Below are positions 43,523 through 51,146 of a stretch of DNA of 64,000 bases, piece after piece. How positions within the stretch are numbered: position 1 is the first letter of the stretch; each line of letters starts with the position of its first letter. The stretch is from a virus: IMG/VR virus record IMGVR_UViG_3300009034_000025, positions 1 to 64,000 of that record. One strand, given 5' to 3'. The translations under genes were made by a program, and so were the position numbers. The notes beneath the pieces are model-generated. The model worked only from the letters and a program-made list of their open reading frames with translations. It searched no databases and was not told where the DNA came from.

Positions 43523-43692
43523 AATGTGAGGGTTGTCCAGAATTTCGAGGCAGAGATAAATATTGTGCATGTGGTCAGTGGATAAGAACTGGAGATATGC
43601 GGATATGTTCATCTCATCCAGAGCATCCAGATTATACGAAAGAAAATAGAGATAAACATCGACAAAGAGCAATAGAATGTGGGGTGAAATGA
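43519..43692 (+). CDS. Small Cys-rich protein
   Basis: 57 residues: CEGCPEF, YCACGQW, ICSSH. Zinc binding likely; basic end. Unknown. Confidence 0.6.
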   Translation: MKCEGCPEFRGRDKYCACGQWIRTGDMRICSSHPEHPDYTKENRDKHRQRAIECGVK

Positions 43693-43847
43693 TGGCTCAA
43701 GAAAAGGATATGATTAGAACAAAAAATAAGTGTGTTTGGTGTGAAGGACATTTGGTAATTTCCACAAAAGGTGATTATAGCTATTGTGAAAATACAGCTT
43801 GTCCAAGATATGGGTTATTAACGGCTGTTTTTTACAAACCAAAATAA
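43689..43847 (+). CDS. Zinc-ribbon peptide, paralogue B
   Basis: 52 residues: CVWCEGHLV...DYSYCENTACPRYGLLTAVFY. Clearly related to the gene at 42732, so a local duplication occurred. Confidence 0.65.
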   Translation: MMAQEKDMIRTKNKCVWCEGHLVISTKGDYSYCENTACPRYGLLTAVFYKPK

Positions 43848-43931
43848 TATCAACAGTTTTATGTGGAATTTTAGCCAGAATATGGGCTAACAAGGAAAGC
43901 TTTAAGGTGAGAACAGAGAATATTTTATATT

Positions 43932-44408
43932 ATGTTAAACAAATCAGCTGTTGAAAGGGTGTTTATAGAGATGAAGTTGCTGGCCAAAGGTGGATGCTCA
44001 GCCTGGGAGCTGTCAAAAGCAACAGGAGCAGACATCAGAACCATTGAAGGTGATTTAAAAGAGTTTATAAAGCTAGGATTGGTCAGTGGCAAGACCGGAA
44101 GAAAGAAAAAATGCATGACTTACAAGCTTCATCATTTACCGGAATTTCCAAGTTTCAATCCAGAGAGTGGTGTCATTAAATTACTGAATATTTTTGAGAT
44201 AATCAGTAGACATAGAAAAGATGGGATTTGCATGGAAGATATCGTCGATGAATCTATGTTGACTGGTGGCAGTGTATCGAGGTATGTGAGAATATTGAAA
44301 GCGATCCGGTGGATAAAATCAGTGAAGGCATTTAAGACTGGGACATTTCGGAAATTACCAATGTATAAGCCTATGGTCAAATTGGTGAATGTAGATTATC
44401 GAGATTAA
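43932..44408 (+). CDS. Winged-helix transcription regulator
   Basis: 158 residues with two winged-helix patterns: CSAWELSKATGADIRTIEGDLKEFIKLGLV (residues about 22-52) and MEDIVDESMLTGGSVSRYVRILKAIRWI (about 100-130). The ribosome-binding site is 20 bases away, so the message may use a short leader; the AT-rich tattttatatt before the ATG could be part of a promoter. A TTAGCC/GGCTAA hairpin lies upstream near 43871-43891. Confidence 0.7.
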   Translation: MLNKSAVERVFIEMKLLAKGGCSAWELSKATGADIRTIEGDLKEFIKLGLVSGKTGRKKKCMTYKLHHLPEFPSFNPESGVIKLLNIFEIISRHRKDGICMEDIVDESMLTGGSVSRYVRILKAIRWIKSVKAFKTGTFRKLPMYKPMVKLVNVDYRD

Positions 44409-44421
44409 TGGAGGTGAAGCA

Positions 44422-44502
44422 ATGGATAGATTGAGATGGGTGACGCTTGGTATTACTTGCGTCAATTTCGCAGTATTAGTAGCGATTTGGATTTTGAAAT
44501 AA
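44422..44502 (+). CDS. Single-TM micropeptide
   Basis: 26 residues after GGAGGTGAAGCA, with one membrane segment (VTLGITCVNFAVLVAIWIL). Confidence 0.45.
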   Translation: MDRLRWVTLGITCVNFAVLVAIWILK

Positions 44503-44515
44503 TGAAGGTGAATCT

Positions 44516-44590
44516 ATGAAGCGCAAAAGCAAGAAAAAGAAAAGTGCTGATGACATCGATGAAGATATGGTGCGCAAAGTCAATAAATAG
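44516..44590 (+). CDS. Basic/acidic micropeptide
   Basis: 24 residues after GAAGGTGAATCT; starts KRKSKKKK and continues DDIDED. TAG stop. Last gene before the non-coding region. Confidence 0.4.
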   Translation: MKRKSKKKKSADDIDEDMVRKVNK

Positions 44591-44637
44591 TGGGATTTCT
44601 GGAAAACTAGGGTCAGCAATTATTGTGGAATATCAAG

Positions 44638-44658
44638 TTAGGACATAAAGTGTCCTAA
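44638..44658 (+). terminator. Hairpin after the accessory operon
   Basis: TTAGGACA-TAAAG-TGTCCTAA, 8 perfect pairs. No long T-run follows, so it may only protect the 3' end. The flanking 44591-45060 is AT-rich with no gene seen on either strand. Confidence 0.5.
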
Positions 44659-45063
44659 TTAGGAAATTGGGTAAATTATGGAGTGTTGAATTGGGAAATT
44701 GGTGAGGGGTAAGGGATTTTGAAAAAGTGAAAAAGTGAAATAGAGTGGATATATTGGGGAATAGGAAAATAAAAGGGCGATATTCTACACTGCGTATTTA
44801 GGATTTAAATGTGTTTTACCGAAAAGCTTAAATGGAATAAAATAGGGGTATTGTATTTTAACTTTTTAGTGTTGTTCGCAAAGTCAAATTTATGCGATTT
44901 TTTTTATAGATGCGATACCCATAGGGAAAATGCGAAATCCTAATTGGGCTGATTAGCAGATTTGTCCTAACTAGGGTGCATTCTACCGTTATAATATCCG
45001 GTTAGGGGTATTATATCCTATCTTCCTTTCTATGGTCTAAAATAGCCTTTAAACCGTGTTCTC

Positions 45064-45075
45064 ATACATATATAG
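45064..45075 (+). promoter_or_regulatory. TATA-box candidate for the three-hairpin RNA
   Basis: tacatatataga lies about 60 bases before the first hairpin at 45135. A transcript could begin near 45095. Confidence 0.35.
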
Positions 45076-45134
45076 AGGGTGACCCTGAAGGCCAATGTAT
45101 CTAATATCGTAGGGGGAATCTAGGATTTAAGGCA

Positions 45135-45222
45135 GAATCTATCCAGTTGGAAGGTAGATTCGTGGAGCAATGAAGTGAGGCAAGGCTTCATGCAGATCGG
45201 CTGTTTCAGGGCACAGGCGATC
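45135..45222 (+). ncRNA. Three-hairpin RNA candidate
   Basis: Hairpin A: GAATCTA/TAGATTC plus CC/GG (45135-45161). Hairpin B: ATGAAG/CTTCAT (45170-45191). Hairpin C: GATCGGCTGT (45195-45204) with ACAGGCGATC (45213-45222), 9 of 10 p paired. Three adjacent stems with no coding potential suggest a structured RNA. Function unknown. Confidence 0.45.
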
Positions 45223-45322
45223 TTAAATAATTAAAGATATTTAGCAAGGGATAATAGGATAAGAGGCAAGGAGATGAGGCCAGGAGAGGTGTGATATAAG
45301 GCTGTTAGTGTTGGCAGTATTG

Positions 45323-45507
45323 GGTGTCAAGTAAGGTGTCAGGTAAGGTGTGACAGGCCAGCAGTTATGCGTGGCAGGTAAGGTGTCAGGTATCGTGTCA
45401 GGTTATGTGTCAAGCAGTGTGACAGGTAATGTGACAGGTTATGTGAGCAAGCTAACAGTTATGAGTGCGCACACAGCGTGTCAGGTTATGTGCGAGGTAG
45501 GGCTGAG
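45323..45507 (+). repeat. 12-bp iteron-like repeats (GTGTCAGGTAAG family)
   Basis: About ten imperfect direct repeats of GTGTCAGGTWAK are spaced mostly by 12 bases, with two spacers. They lie in the largest non-coding region, just before the packaging genes. Direct repeats of this kind are typical of replication origins or of packaging recognition (pac/cos) sites. Confidence 0.6.
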
Positions 45508-45649
45508 GGGTAGGTAGAACTTTTTGCCGGAGAATCGAGAAAGAGGGGAGTGGTGCTGGAAAAAATATGCCGATTTTCCTGCAACCGCATTTAAATTTTA
45601 AATACGGCAACCCATAACCCATAAATACCCCTACCTTCAACTATCCTTT
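45508..45649 (+). promoter_or_regulatory. Promoter region for the packaging operon
   Basis: catttaaattttaaatac (about 45587-45604) resembles a TATA box about 48-60 bases before the ATG at 45650. No ribosome-binding site precedes that ATG, so a leaderless or short-leader message is likely. Confidence 0.4.
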
Positions 45650-45868
45650 ATGGCATACCAAATCTTACTTCGCACAGAAGTTATCCGCACCATTAAAGAC
45701 ATGGGATGGCGATACATTACCAGCAAAAAAGTATCCCACTACATTGACCATCCCAGAGGCAATTCGCATGCCATCAGCAGAGTGCTAATGAAATTAGTTG
45801 ATGAGGGCAAATTGTCCATCTACAACCAAAGTGCCCATCGCAAAGTCTTTGAGGTGGTGAAGATATGA
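45650..45868 (+). CDS. Winged-helix DNA-binding protein
   Basis: 72 residues. TSKKVSHYIDHPRGNSHAISRVLMKLVDEGKLSI is a winged helix-turn-helix covering half the protein. No ribosome-binding site; first gene of the packaging operon. It may bind the nearby iterons or regulate late genes. Confidence 0.65.
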   Translation: MAYQILLRTEVIRTIKDMGWRYITSKKVSHYIDHPRGNSHAISRVLMKLVDEGKLSIYNQSAHRKVFEVVKI

Positions 45869-46089
45869 AATGCTCATCCCAATACTGTTCAGATAAAACC
45901 AAAGCAGCAGATACCTGTTGCTACAATTGCGATAACACTCAATGTTCACGATGGCTTGACTGTTCAGAGATTTCTAAATGCACCCAACAAGCAGAGGTTA
46001 TCCAATACATAGGAAAAAATCTGGCAGAGGCCATCAAAGTAATGAAAGAATCTTTGACCAAATTAAAAGAGGTGGTGAGAAGCATATGA
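45865..46089 (+). CDS. Cys-rich protein, paralogue 1
   Basis: 74 residues after GAGGTGGTGAAG. CSSQYC, DTCCYNC and a helical tail. Related to the next gene, which shares DTCCYNC, the C pattern and the EVV-ending helix. Confidence 0.65.
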   Translation: MKCSSQYCSDKTKAADTCCYNCDNTQCSRWLDCSEISKCTQQAEVIQYIGKNLAEAIKVMKESLTKLKEVVRSI

Positions 46090-46334
46090 AATGCTATGAA
46101 AAACATGGATGTCCAATAACCAATCGCCCATCTAATGATACTTGTTGCTACAATTGTAGGGTTGAGTGCTTTTACAATATGAATTGCCCTACAATAAGCG
46201 AATGCAAAGAGATTCTTAATGTAATAATGTTCATTATAAATAGAATCAGTGTTTCAATAGAAAATTTCAATTTGGTTTGCAAGGCATTAAAAGCAAACAT
46301 TGAAGCTCTGAAGGAAGTGGTGAAAGAAAAATGA
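46086..46334 (+). CDS. Cys-rich protein, paralogue 2
   Basis: 82 residues, ATGA overlap. Tandem duplicate of the preceding gene (KHGCPI, NDTCCYNC, CPTISECKE). Role unknown. Confidence 0.65.
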   Translation: MKCYEKHGCPITNRPSNDTCCYNCRVECFYNMNCPTISECKEILNVIMFIINRISVSIENFNLVCKALKANIEALKEVVKEK

Positions 46335-46840
46335 AATGCCCGATCTGCTCTCAATCTTTCAAAAACAAATCCCAAGTAGAAATTGTCACCAGTGATGTTG
46401 ACCCTTTAATTGTCACATCAATCCTCTGTCCTGGCTGTCACGCTATTCGTTTTTTCGATGATGATGTCCAAGAAGTAAAATACCGACAGCGCAAAGCTGA
46501 ACTCATCAAATTTTTTCAAGATCGATACCCTCAAGATTACAATCCAATTGTCCATGATACCATAATCGATGGCCTTGTCAGAACTGAATTGCAAGTCAAA
46601 CATTATGAATCTGTGATAGCTAACAATCGAGAGAAAGGTAGCACAATCTATTCTCTTTTATCCAACGAAAGACAGCATTGGCGGTCACTATTCGATAAAC
46701 TCAATATTTCAATACAGGCAATGCGCAAAGATAAAGGTAAGGACAAACCCATCTCCAAAGAATTTGCTGATGTAATGAAAGAAATCCTCAGCACCGCAGA
46801 AATTGATGTTGAGGATATTATGGCAGAGGTGAAACCATGA
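46331..46840 (+). CDS. Putative terminase small subunit with zinc ribbon
   Basis: 169 residues. N-terminal zinc ribbon (CPICSQSF...CPGC), then a helical part (LVRTELQVKHYESVIANNREKG, then SLFDKLNISIQAMRK), which is the build of P27-type small terminases, where a helical core precedes an L..L.I...R motif. Position two genes before TerL supports it. The zinc ribbon is not typical, so the call is tentative. Confidence 0.45.
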   Translation: MKCPICSQSFKNKSQVEIVTSDVDPLIVTSILCPGCHAIRFFDDDVQEVKYRQRKAELIKFFQDRYPQDYNPIVHDTIIDGLVRTELQVKHYESVIANNREKGSTIYSLLSNERQHWRSLFDKLNISIQAMRKDKGKDKPISKEFADVMKEILSTAEIDVEDIMAEVKP

Positions 46841-46986
46841 CTGAAGCCAATTGTGATTTGTGTGGAGAATTAAACAAAGTAAAAATCATAGAAGATGACA
46901 ATACTGTATGTAAATCTTGCTATGATATGTTGAGGAATTGGAATGAAGATATGGTTGGTTGGGAAGAAATCGCTGAGCAAGGATAA
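46837..46986 (+). CDS. Zinc-ribbon peptide
   Basis: 49 residues: CDLCGELNKV...CKSCYDML. ATGA overlap upstream. Confidence 0.65.
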   Translation: MTEANCDLCGELNKVKIIEDDNTVCKSCYDMLRNWNEDMVGWEEIAEQG

Positions 46987-47008
46987 ATTCTATCAACTCC
47001 CTCCATCT

Positions 47009-47047
47009 GTGCTGGGGTTTTCGAGCATTCCCCAGCACTATTTTTTT
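47009..47047 (+). terminator. Strong hairpin terminator
   Basis: GTGCTGGGG (47009-47017) with CCCCAGCAC (47030-47038), followed by TATTTTTTT. The T-run abuts the ribosome-binding site of the next gene, so it may attenuate transcription into terL. Confidence 0.75.
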
Positions 47048-47058
47048 GGGGTGATTGA

Positions 47059-47223
47059 ATGATAATAATCCGAAAATCTCGTGGGCAATTATATACCGAA
47101 TTATCAGCACTTTTAAGAGTGAAGGAAGAAAAAAATTTTGAAGCCCTTGAAAATGGACTTTGGAAGCTTAATCGAGCCACAATGACATTTCTCATTAAAA
47201 AATATAAATTAATTTCTGAGTGA
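47059..47223 (+). CDS. Small hypothetical protein
   Basis: 54 residues after GGGGTGATTGA. Helical and basic. It directly precedes terL; it could be a small packaging factor. Confidence 0.55.
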   Translation: MIIIRKSRGQLYTELSALLRVKEEKNFEALENGLWKLNRATMTFLIKKYKLISE

Positions 47224-47227
47224 TATA

Positions 47228-48655
47228 TTGAAAGCAAGCAAATTCATTAGGAATTGTCAAAAAAACCCTACCTACTTTGCTCGATACATGTGCAAGAAAA
47301 AATTTTCTGATGCACAATCAAAGATTTGCAAGTTTGCAACACTGCTTGCTCATATTGTAGCGATTTTTGCTCGGCAAAGTGGCAAATCTACAGCTCTTGC
47401 GATCTGGTGCTTATGGAAATGTCTTTGGGATAATAAAGAATACAAAACTGATGATGGCCATCTTCACATTCACATCTTCGCTCCAATTGAAGAACAAGCT
47501 TTTATAATCTTTGATAAAATTAAACTTTTTACTAAAAATAATCCAATGATTTTAGCATTTGTAAACGAAGGGGAAACAAGATGGCGAGGTGGATACCTGG
47601 CATTTAATAATGGCAATACCATTCAAGTCTTTTCCGCATCTGAGCAGGCTCATATCCGAGGACATAGCCCTGCAATCATTGTCATCGATGAATCCCAAGA
47701 CCTTACTGAGAAAAAATATTGGCAAGATATTTTACCCAGTGGCTCAACTACAGGTGCAAAGATCGTAGAAGCTGGCACACCCAAAGGGCGCAATCATTTT
47801 TATCGTCACACCCTTCCAGTGAACAAAAATGATATTCAAATCATTTATCAAAAACATACTGAATGTTATTTTATGGATAAGGCTTATGTTGCAAGGATGC
47901 GAAGGAAAATGCCCAAAGCAGATTTTGACCAGGAATTCAATTGTATATTCCAAACAGATGTTGGCATGGCATTCGATTTTGATGTTTTGAAAAGAGCTAT
48001 CAAAAAAGATTTAAAAGCAGAAAATTATATTGACCTTCAAACCTATTATGCCGGATTGGATTTGGGTAAGCATGAGGATGCCACGGTGCTCAGCATTTTT
48101 AAGTTGGAAAAAGTAAAAGACAAACTTGTATTTATTCAAGCAGATATTTATGAATGGCGCAATGAAGATTGGGATGTTGTGATTAGAGAATTGGGCAAAA
48201 TTATTGAAAGGTATCACTTGAAAGGACATGTATATGCTGATAGACTTAATGTTGGTGATGTGGTTGTAGATTTATTGAAGCCTTTTGATGTGAGGCCAAT
48301 AATTCCAGACATCCAACAAAAACAAGATGCAGTGGATAAGCTAACAAAAATGATGGAAGAGGATGCGCTGTGGTTATTGGAGCATGAACTTCAAGCAGGT
48401 GAGATGATGAATTATGAAAGAAAGAAAACACCATCAGGCCGTTATTCATTTCACCATCCGAAAGGTGAACACGATGATTATGTTACCGCAAATATGATGG
48501 CAGCACTCGCAATGTATGAAGAAATTGAAGCAGGAGATATTGTTTATGAATCTGGTGAATCCTTGGGAATTGCAAGTGGATTGAGTATAGCAGATGGAAA
48601 AATGGATTCAGAAAGCATCCCATTGGGTGATAATAAACCTTATAATCAACTCTAA
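47228..48655 (+). CDS. terL: Terminase large subunit
   Basis: 475 residues from a TTG (GAGTGA upstream). ATPase: Walker A ARQSGKST (about residues 48-55), Walker B IIVIDESQDL. Nuclease: YYAGLDLGKHEDATV (first Asp), GHVYADRLNVGD (second), and HDDYVTANMMA (last). This is the motor and nuclease that packages DNA into the head. Length and motif order are normal for the Terminase_6 type. Confidence 0.9.
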   Translation: MKASKFIRNCQKNPTYFARYMCKKKFSDAQSKICKFATLLAHIVAIFARQSGKSTALAIWCLWKCLWDNKEYKTDDGHLHIHIFAPIEEQAFIIFDKIKLFTKNNPMILAFVNEGETRWRGGYLAFNNGNTIQVFSASEQAHIRGHSPAIIVIDESQDLTEKKYWQDILPSGSTTGAKIVEAGTPKGRNHFYRHTLPVNKNDIQIIYQKHTECYFMDKAYVARMRRKMPKADFDQEFNCIFQTDVGMAFDFDVLKRAIKKDLKAENYIDLQTYYAGLDLGKHEDATVLSIFKLEKVKDKLVFIQADIYEWRNEDWDVVIRELGKIIERYHLKGHVYADRLNVGDVVVDLLKPFDVRPIIPDIQQKQDAVDKLTKMMEEDALWLLEHELQAGEMMNYERKKTPSGRYSFHHPKGEHDDYVTANMMAALAMYEEIEAGDIVYESGESLGIASGLSIADGKMDSESIPLGDNKPYNQL

Positions 48656-48702
48656 AAATTAACTTTTAACATTAACTTTTTTAATTAACAATTAATGATT
48701 TC

Positions 48703-48732
48703 TTTATACCCCGTAGGGGTATAAACTTTTTT
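48703..48732 (+). terminator. Terminator after terL
   Basis: TTTATACCCC-GTA-GGGGTATAAA, 10 perfect pairs, followed by CTTTTTT. It separates the packaging genes from the portal operon. Confidence 0.8.
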
Positions 48733-48783
48733 GGGTTTAACATTGATATTAAAAAATTAAAGATGCAAACCAATAACATTAAA

Positions 48784-48799
48784 GTATTTTAAATATTTA
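48784..48799 (+). promoter_or_regulatory. TATA box of the head/tail operon
   Basis: agtattttaaatatttat lies about 20-25 bases before the portal ATG at 48813, and no ribosome-binding site is present. This spacing fits a leaderless archaeal message. Confidence 0.6.
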
Positions 48800-48812
48800 T
48801 AGAGTTTCCCGA

Positions 48813-51146
48813 ATGCAAGATACTGAAAAAGGCAGTAATGTTAATGCCAATGAAGATGTGCCTAATTATGGTGAATATGGTGAGATTAGGCCAGACTATG
48901 TTGGCGTGGTAATGGAACTTTTGGGTGATTATAATCCTGAAACAATTTCGATTGGCACTTTTCGAAAGATGATTCACGAAGATTCTCAAGTGTCTGCATC
49001 TTGGAATTTTTTAATTATGGCAGTCCTGGCAAAAGGTTGGGAATGGAATCACGAAGGAAAAGATATCGATAAAGCAGAAGAGCAAAAAAATGTAGTTAAA
49101 GCCATGTTGAATGAAGTAAATCAAACACCGCATGTTAGGGGTGGTTTGGTAATGGCTTTGCGTGAATTTGCCAGTGCTATTTGGGCAGGATTTTCGGTAA
49201 CAGAGATTGTCTGGGATTATCATCAAAAATTAAAAATGCATTGGCCTAAAAAATTGAAAACATTACCACCTGAAACTATTAAATTTTATAGCGATAATTT
49301 GGGAAATATGAAAGAAATATGGCAATTTGATTATGATGTATTCAATACAACTGTTTTTCGAGGGTCAGAACACATAACTTTGCCTCTTGATAGGCTCTTA
49401 ATTTGGAGTTATCACAAAGAATTTGGCAATAAATACGGTGCAAGCGATCTAAAACCTTGTTATAAATACTGGTATATCAAGGATTTTGTGCTGAAATTTT
49501 GGTCAATTTTCATAGAAAGATATGGTTCACCGTTTGTTTTAGGGAAAACACGCTCAGCGAGAATGAGTGCTTTTAGAAATGCGTTAAAGGAAATTATGAC
49601 CAAAACAGATTTGGTTATCGAAAAAGAGGATGAAGCAGAAATCCTTGAGACCAAACATGAGGGTGAACAATTCGAAAAGCTCATAAATTATTGCGATAGA
49701 ATGATAATGCTTTCATTTATAGTGCCATCAGTAATACTCAATCCACCACCCAAGGGTTCAAAGGCTTTGGGAAGCGAAATGATGAAGGCTTTTGGATGGC
49801 GCATAAAAAATATTCAAGAAGATATAGAGTTTTTAGTCAATTCTTTAACAAAACAAATCATTGATTACAATTTCCCTGAGAGTGAGATCGAGGCATATCC
49901 AAAATTCAAATTCAAGCCTTTAACTCAATACGATTTGATGAAAATGGCACAAGCAGTAGAATTATTGGTGAGGGCAAAAGTGATTCATCCCACTGAGAAA
50001 TGGATAAGAGATTATATGACATTGCCTGATGCTGACCCTGAAGTTTTAGATTTGTTATTGGAAGCTGCAAAGCTTCCATCAGGTGAACCAGAGGGCACAA
50101 AGCCCACATTTGGAGTGCCAAACATTCCACAAACTGCACCGCCAGAAAAAACAAAACCAGAAGCACCTTATCAACCGCAAGAGGCCAAACAAAGACTGCC
50201 CAGGGAGCGTGGTGAAGATTCGCCGATAAGTGCACATCCCAGAATGAATGAACCTCAAGATACTTTATACAAAGAAGAAATGGACACAGTATCAATGGAA
50301 CGATTCTTGGATAGAAAAGAAAATGAATTATATAACATTTTAGCAGAGTGGTTAGATGGAATGCCAGATTTGGTATTTGCTGAAATGAGCAAAGTAGGAT
50401 TAACCGAAGAGGGTGCAAAAGCTTTGGATGAAATGCCACCACCATTTGATATGAAGTTGGTATTCAAAGTCAAACCTGTGCCAATTAAAGCCCTTCAAAA
50501 ATCCTTGAATGATTATTTTACATCTCTCACCTCTGAAACCGTGACCACGGAAGCATCCAATCTGATGGAGATGGGAATGACTGGGGCATTCGATGTCGAA
50601 GCCAGATTGGGTGCATTAAATTATATTGAACAAAATATGGCACAGAGAATGAATTTAATATTAGCAAAAGGTGGAAACATTGCCACTGATATGCAATATA
50701 ACATTTGGAAAAAGACAAGAGATGTAGTGCTTCAAGGATTGAATGAAGGGATGGATTTAAAAAGAATCAGAAAAGAATTGAAAGTTGAATTTGGACGCAT
50801 GTATAGTGCTGCCAGAATTCAAACGATTGCGAGGACAAATGCAAATTATGCTTATAATGCAGGCAGGATCGGATTTTATAAAGCTAACAAAGATTTCGTT
50901 AAGGCTGTAGAATATTCGGCAGTAATCGACAGGCGCACAACTCCATTCTGTTCAGAAATGGATACCACTGTATTCAATATTAATGACCCTGCGGTAGAAC
51001 GATACACACCACCAAATCATTTCCAATGCCGAAGCACTTGGCTGCCAGTGACTTACATGGATACTGATGTTGAGCCAAATTTTGATGAAGAAAGTTTGAC
51101 CAATAATCCCCAAGAGGGATTTTCAACATTAATGGGAGTGTTGTAA
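48813..51146 (+). CDS. Portal protein fused to MuF-like head protein
   Basis: 777 residues. Residues 1-450 resemble the Mu gp29-like portal (DUF935): ISIGTFRKMIHEDSQVSASW, LPLDRLLIWSYHKEFGNKYG, RYGSPFVLGK, MMKAFGWRI. A Pro-rich linker follows (about 430-480). Residues about 640-750 are MuF-like: ARIQTIARTNANYAYNAGR, AVIDRRTTPFCSEMDT, PPNHFQCRSTWLP. In Mu, these are separate proteins (gp29, gp30). The fusion would tie the head-entry ring and the minor head protein together. Confidence 0.85.
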   Translation: MQDTEKGSNVNANEDVPNYGEYGEIRPDYVGVVMELLGDYNPETISIGTFRKMIHEDSQVSASWNFLIMAVLAKGWEWNHEGKDIDKAEEQKNVVKAMLNEVNQTPHVRGGLVMALREFASAIWAGFSVTEIVWDYHQKLKMHWPKKLKTLPPETIKFYSDNLGNMKEIWQFDYDVFNTTVFRGSEHITLPLDRLLIWSYHKEFGNKYGASDLKPCYKYWYIKDFVLKFWSIFIERYGSPFVLGKTRSARMSAFRNALKEIMTKTDLVIEKEDEAEILETKHEGEQFEKLINYCDRMIMLSFIVPSVILNPPPKGSKALGSEMMKAFGWRIKNIQEDIEFLVNSLTKQIIDYNFPESEIEAYPKFKFKPLTQYDLMKMAQAVELLVRAKVIHPTEKWIRDYMTLPDADPEVLDLLLEAAKLPSGEPEGTKPTFGVPNIPQTAPPEKTKPEAPYQPQEAKQRLPRERGEDSPISAHPRMNEPQDTLYKEEMDTVSMERFLDRKENELYNILAEWLDGMPDLVFAEMSKVGLTEEGAKALDEMPPPFDMKLVFKVKPVPIKALQKSLNDYFTSLTSETVTTEASNLMEMGMTGAFDVEARLGALNYIEQNMAQRMNLILAKGGNIATDMQYNIWKKTRDVVLQGLNEGMDLKRIRKELKVEFGRMYSAARIQTIARTNANYAYNAGRIGFYKANKDFVKAVEYSAVIDRRTTPFCSEMDTTVFNINDPAVERYTPPNHFQCRSTWLPVTYMDTDVEPNFDEESLTNNPQEGFSTLMGVL

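Noticed and set aside
45323-45507. CRISPR array
   Set aside because: Repeats are 12 bases, imperfect and directly adjacent, without unique spacers or cas genes.
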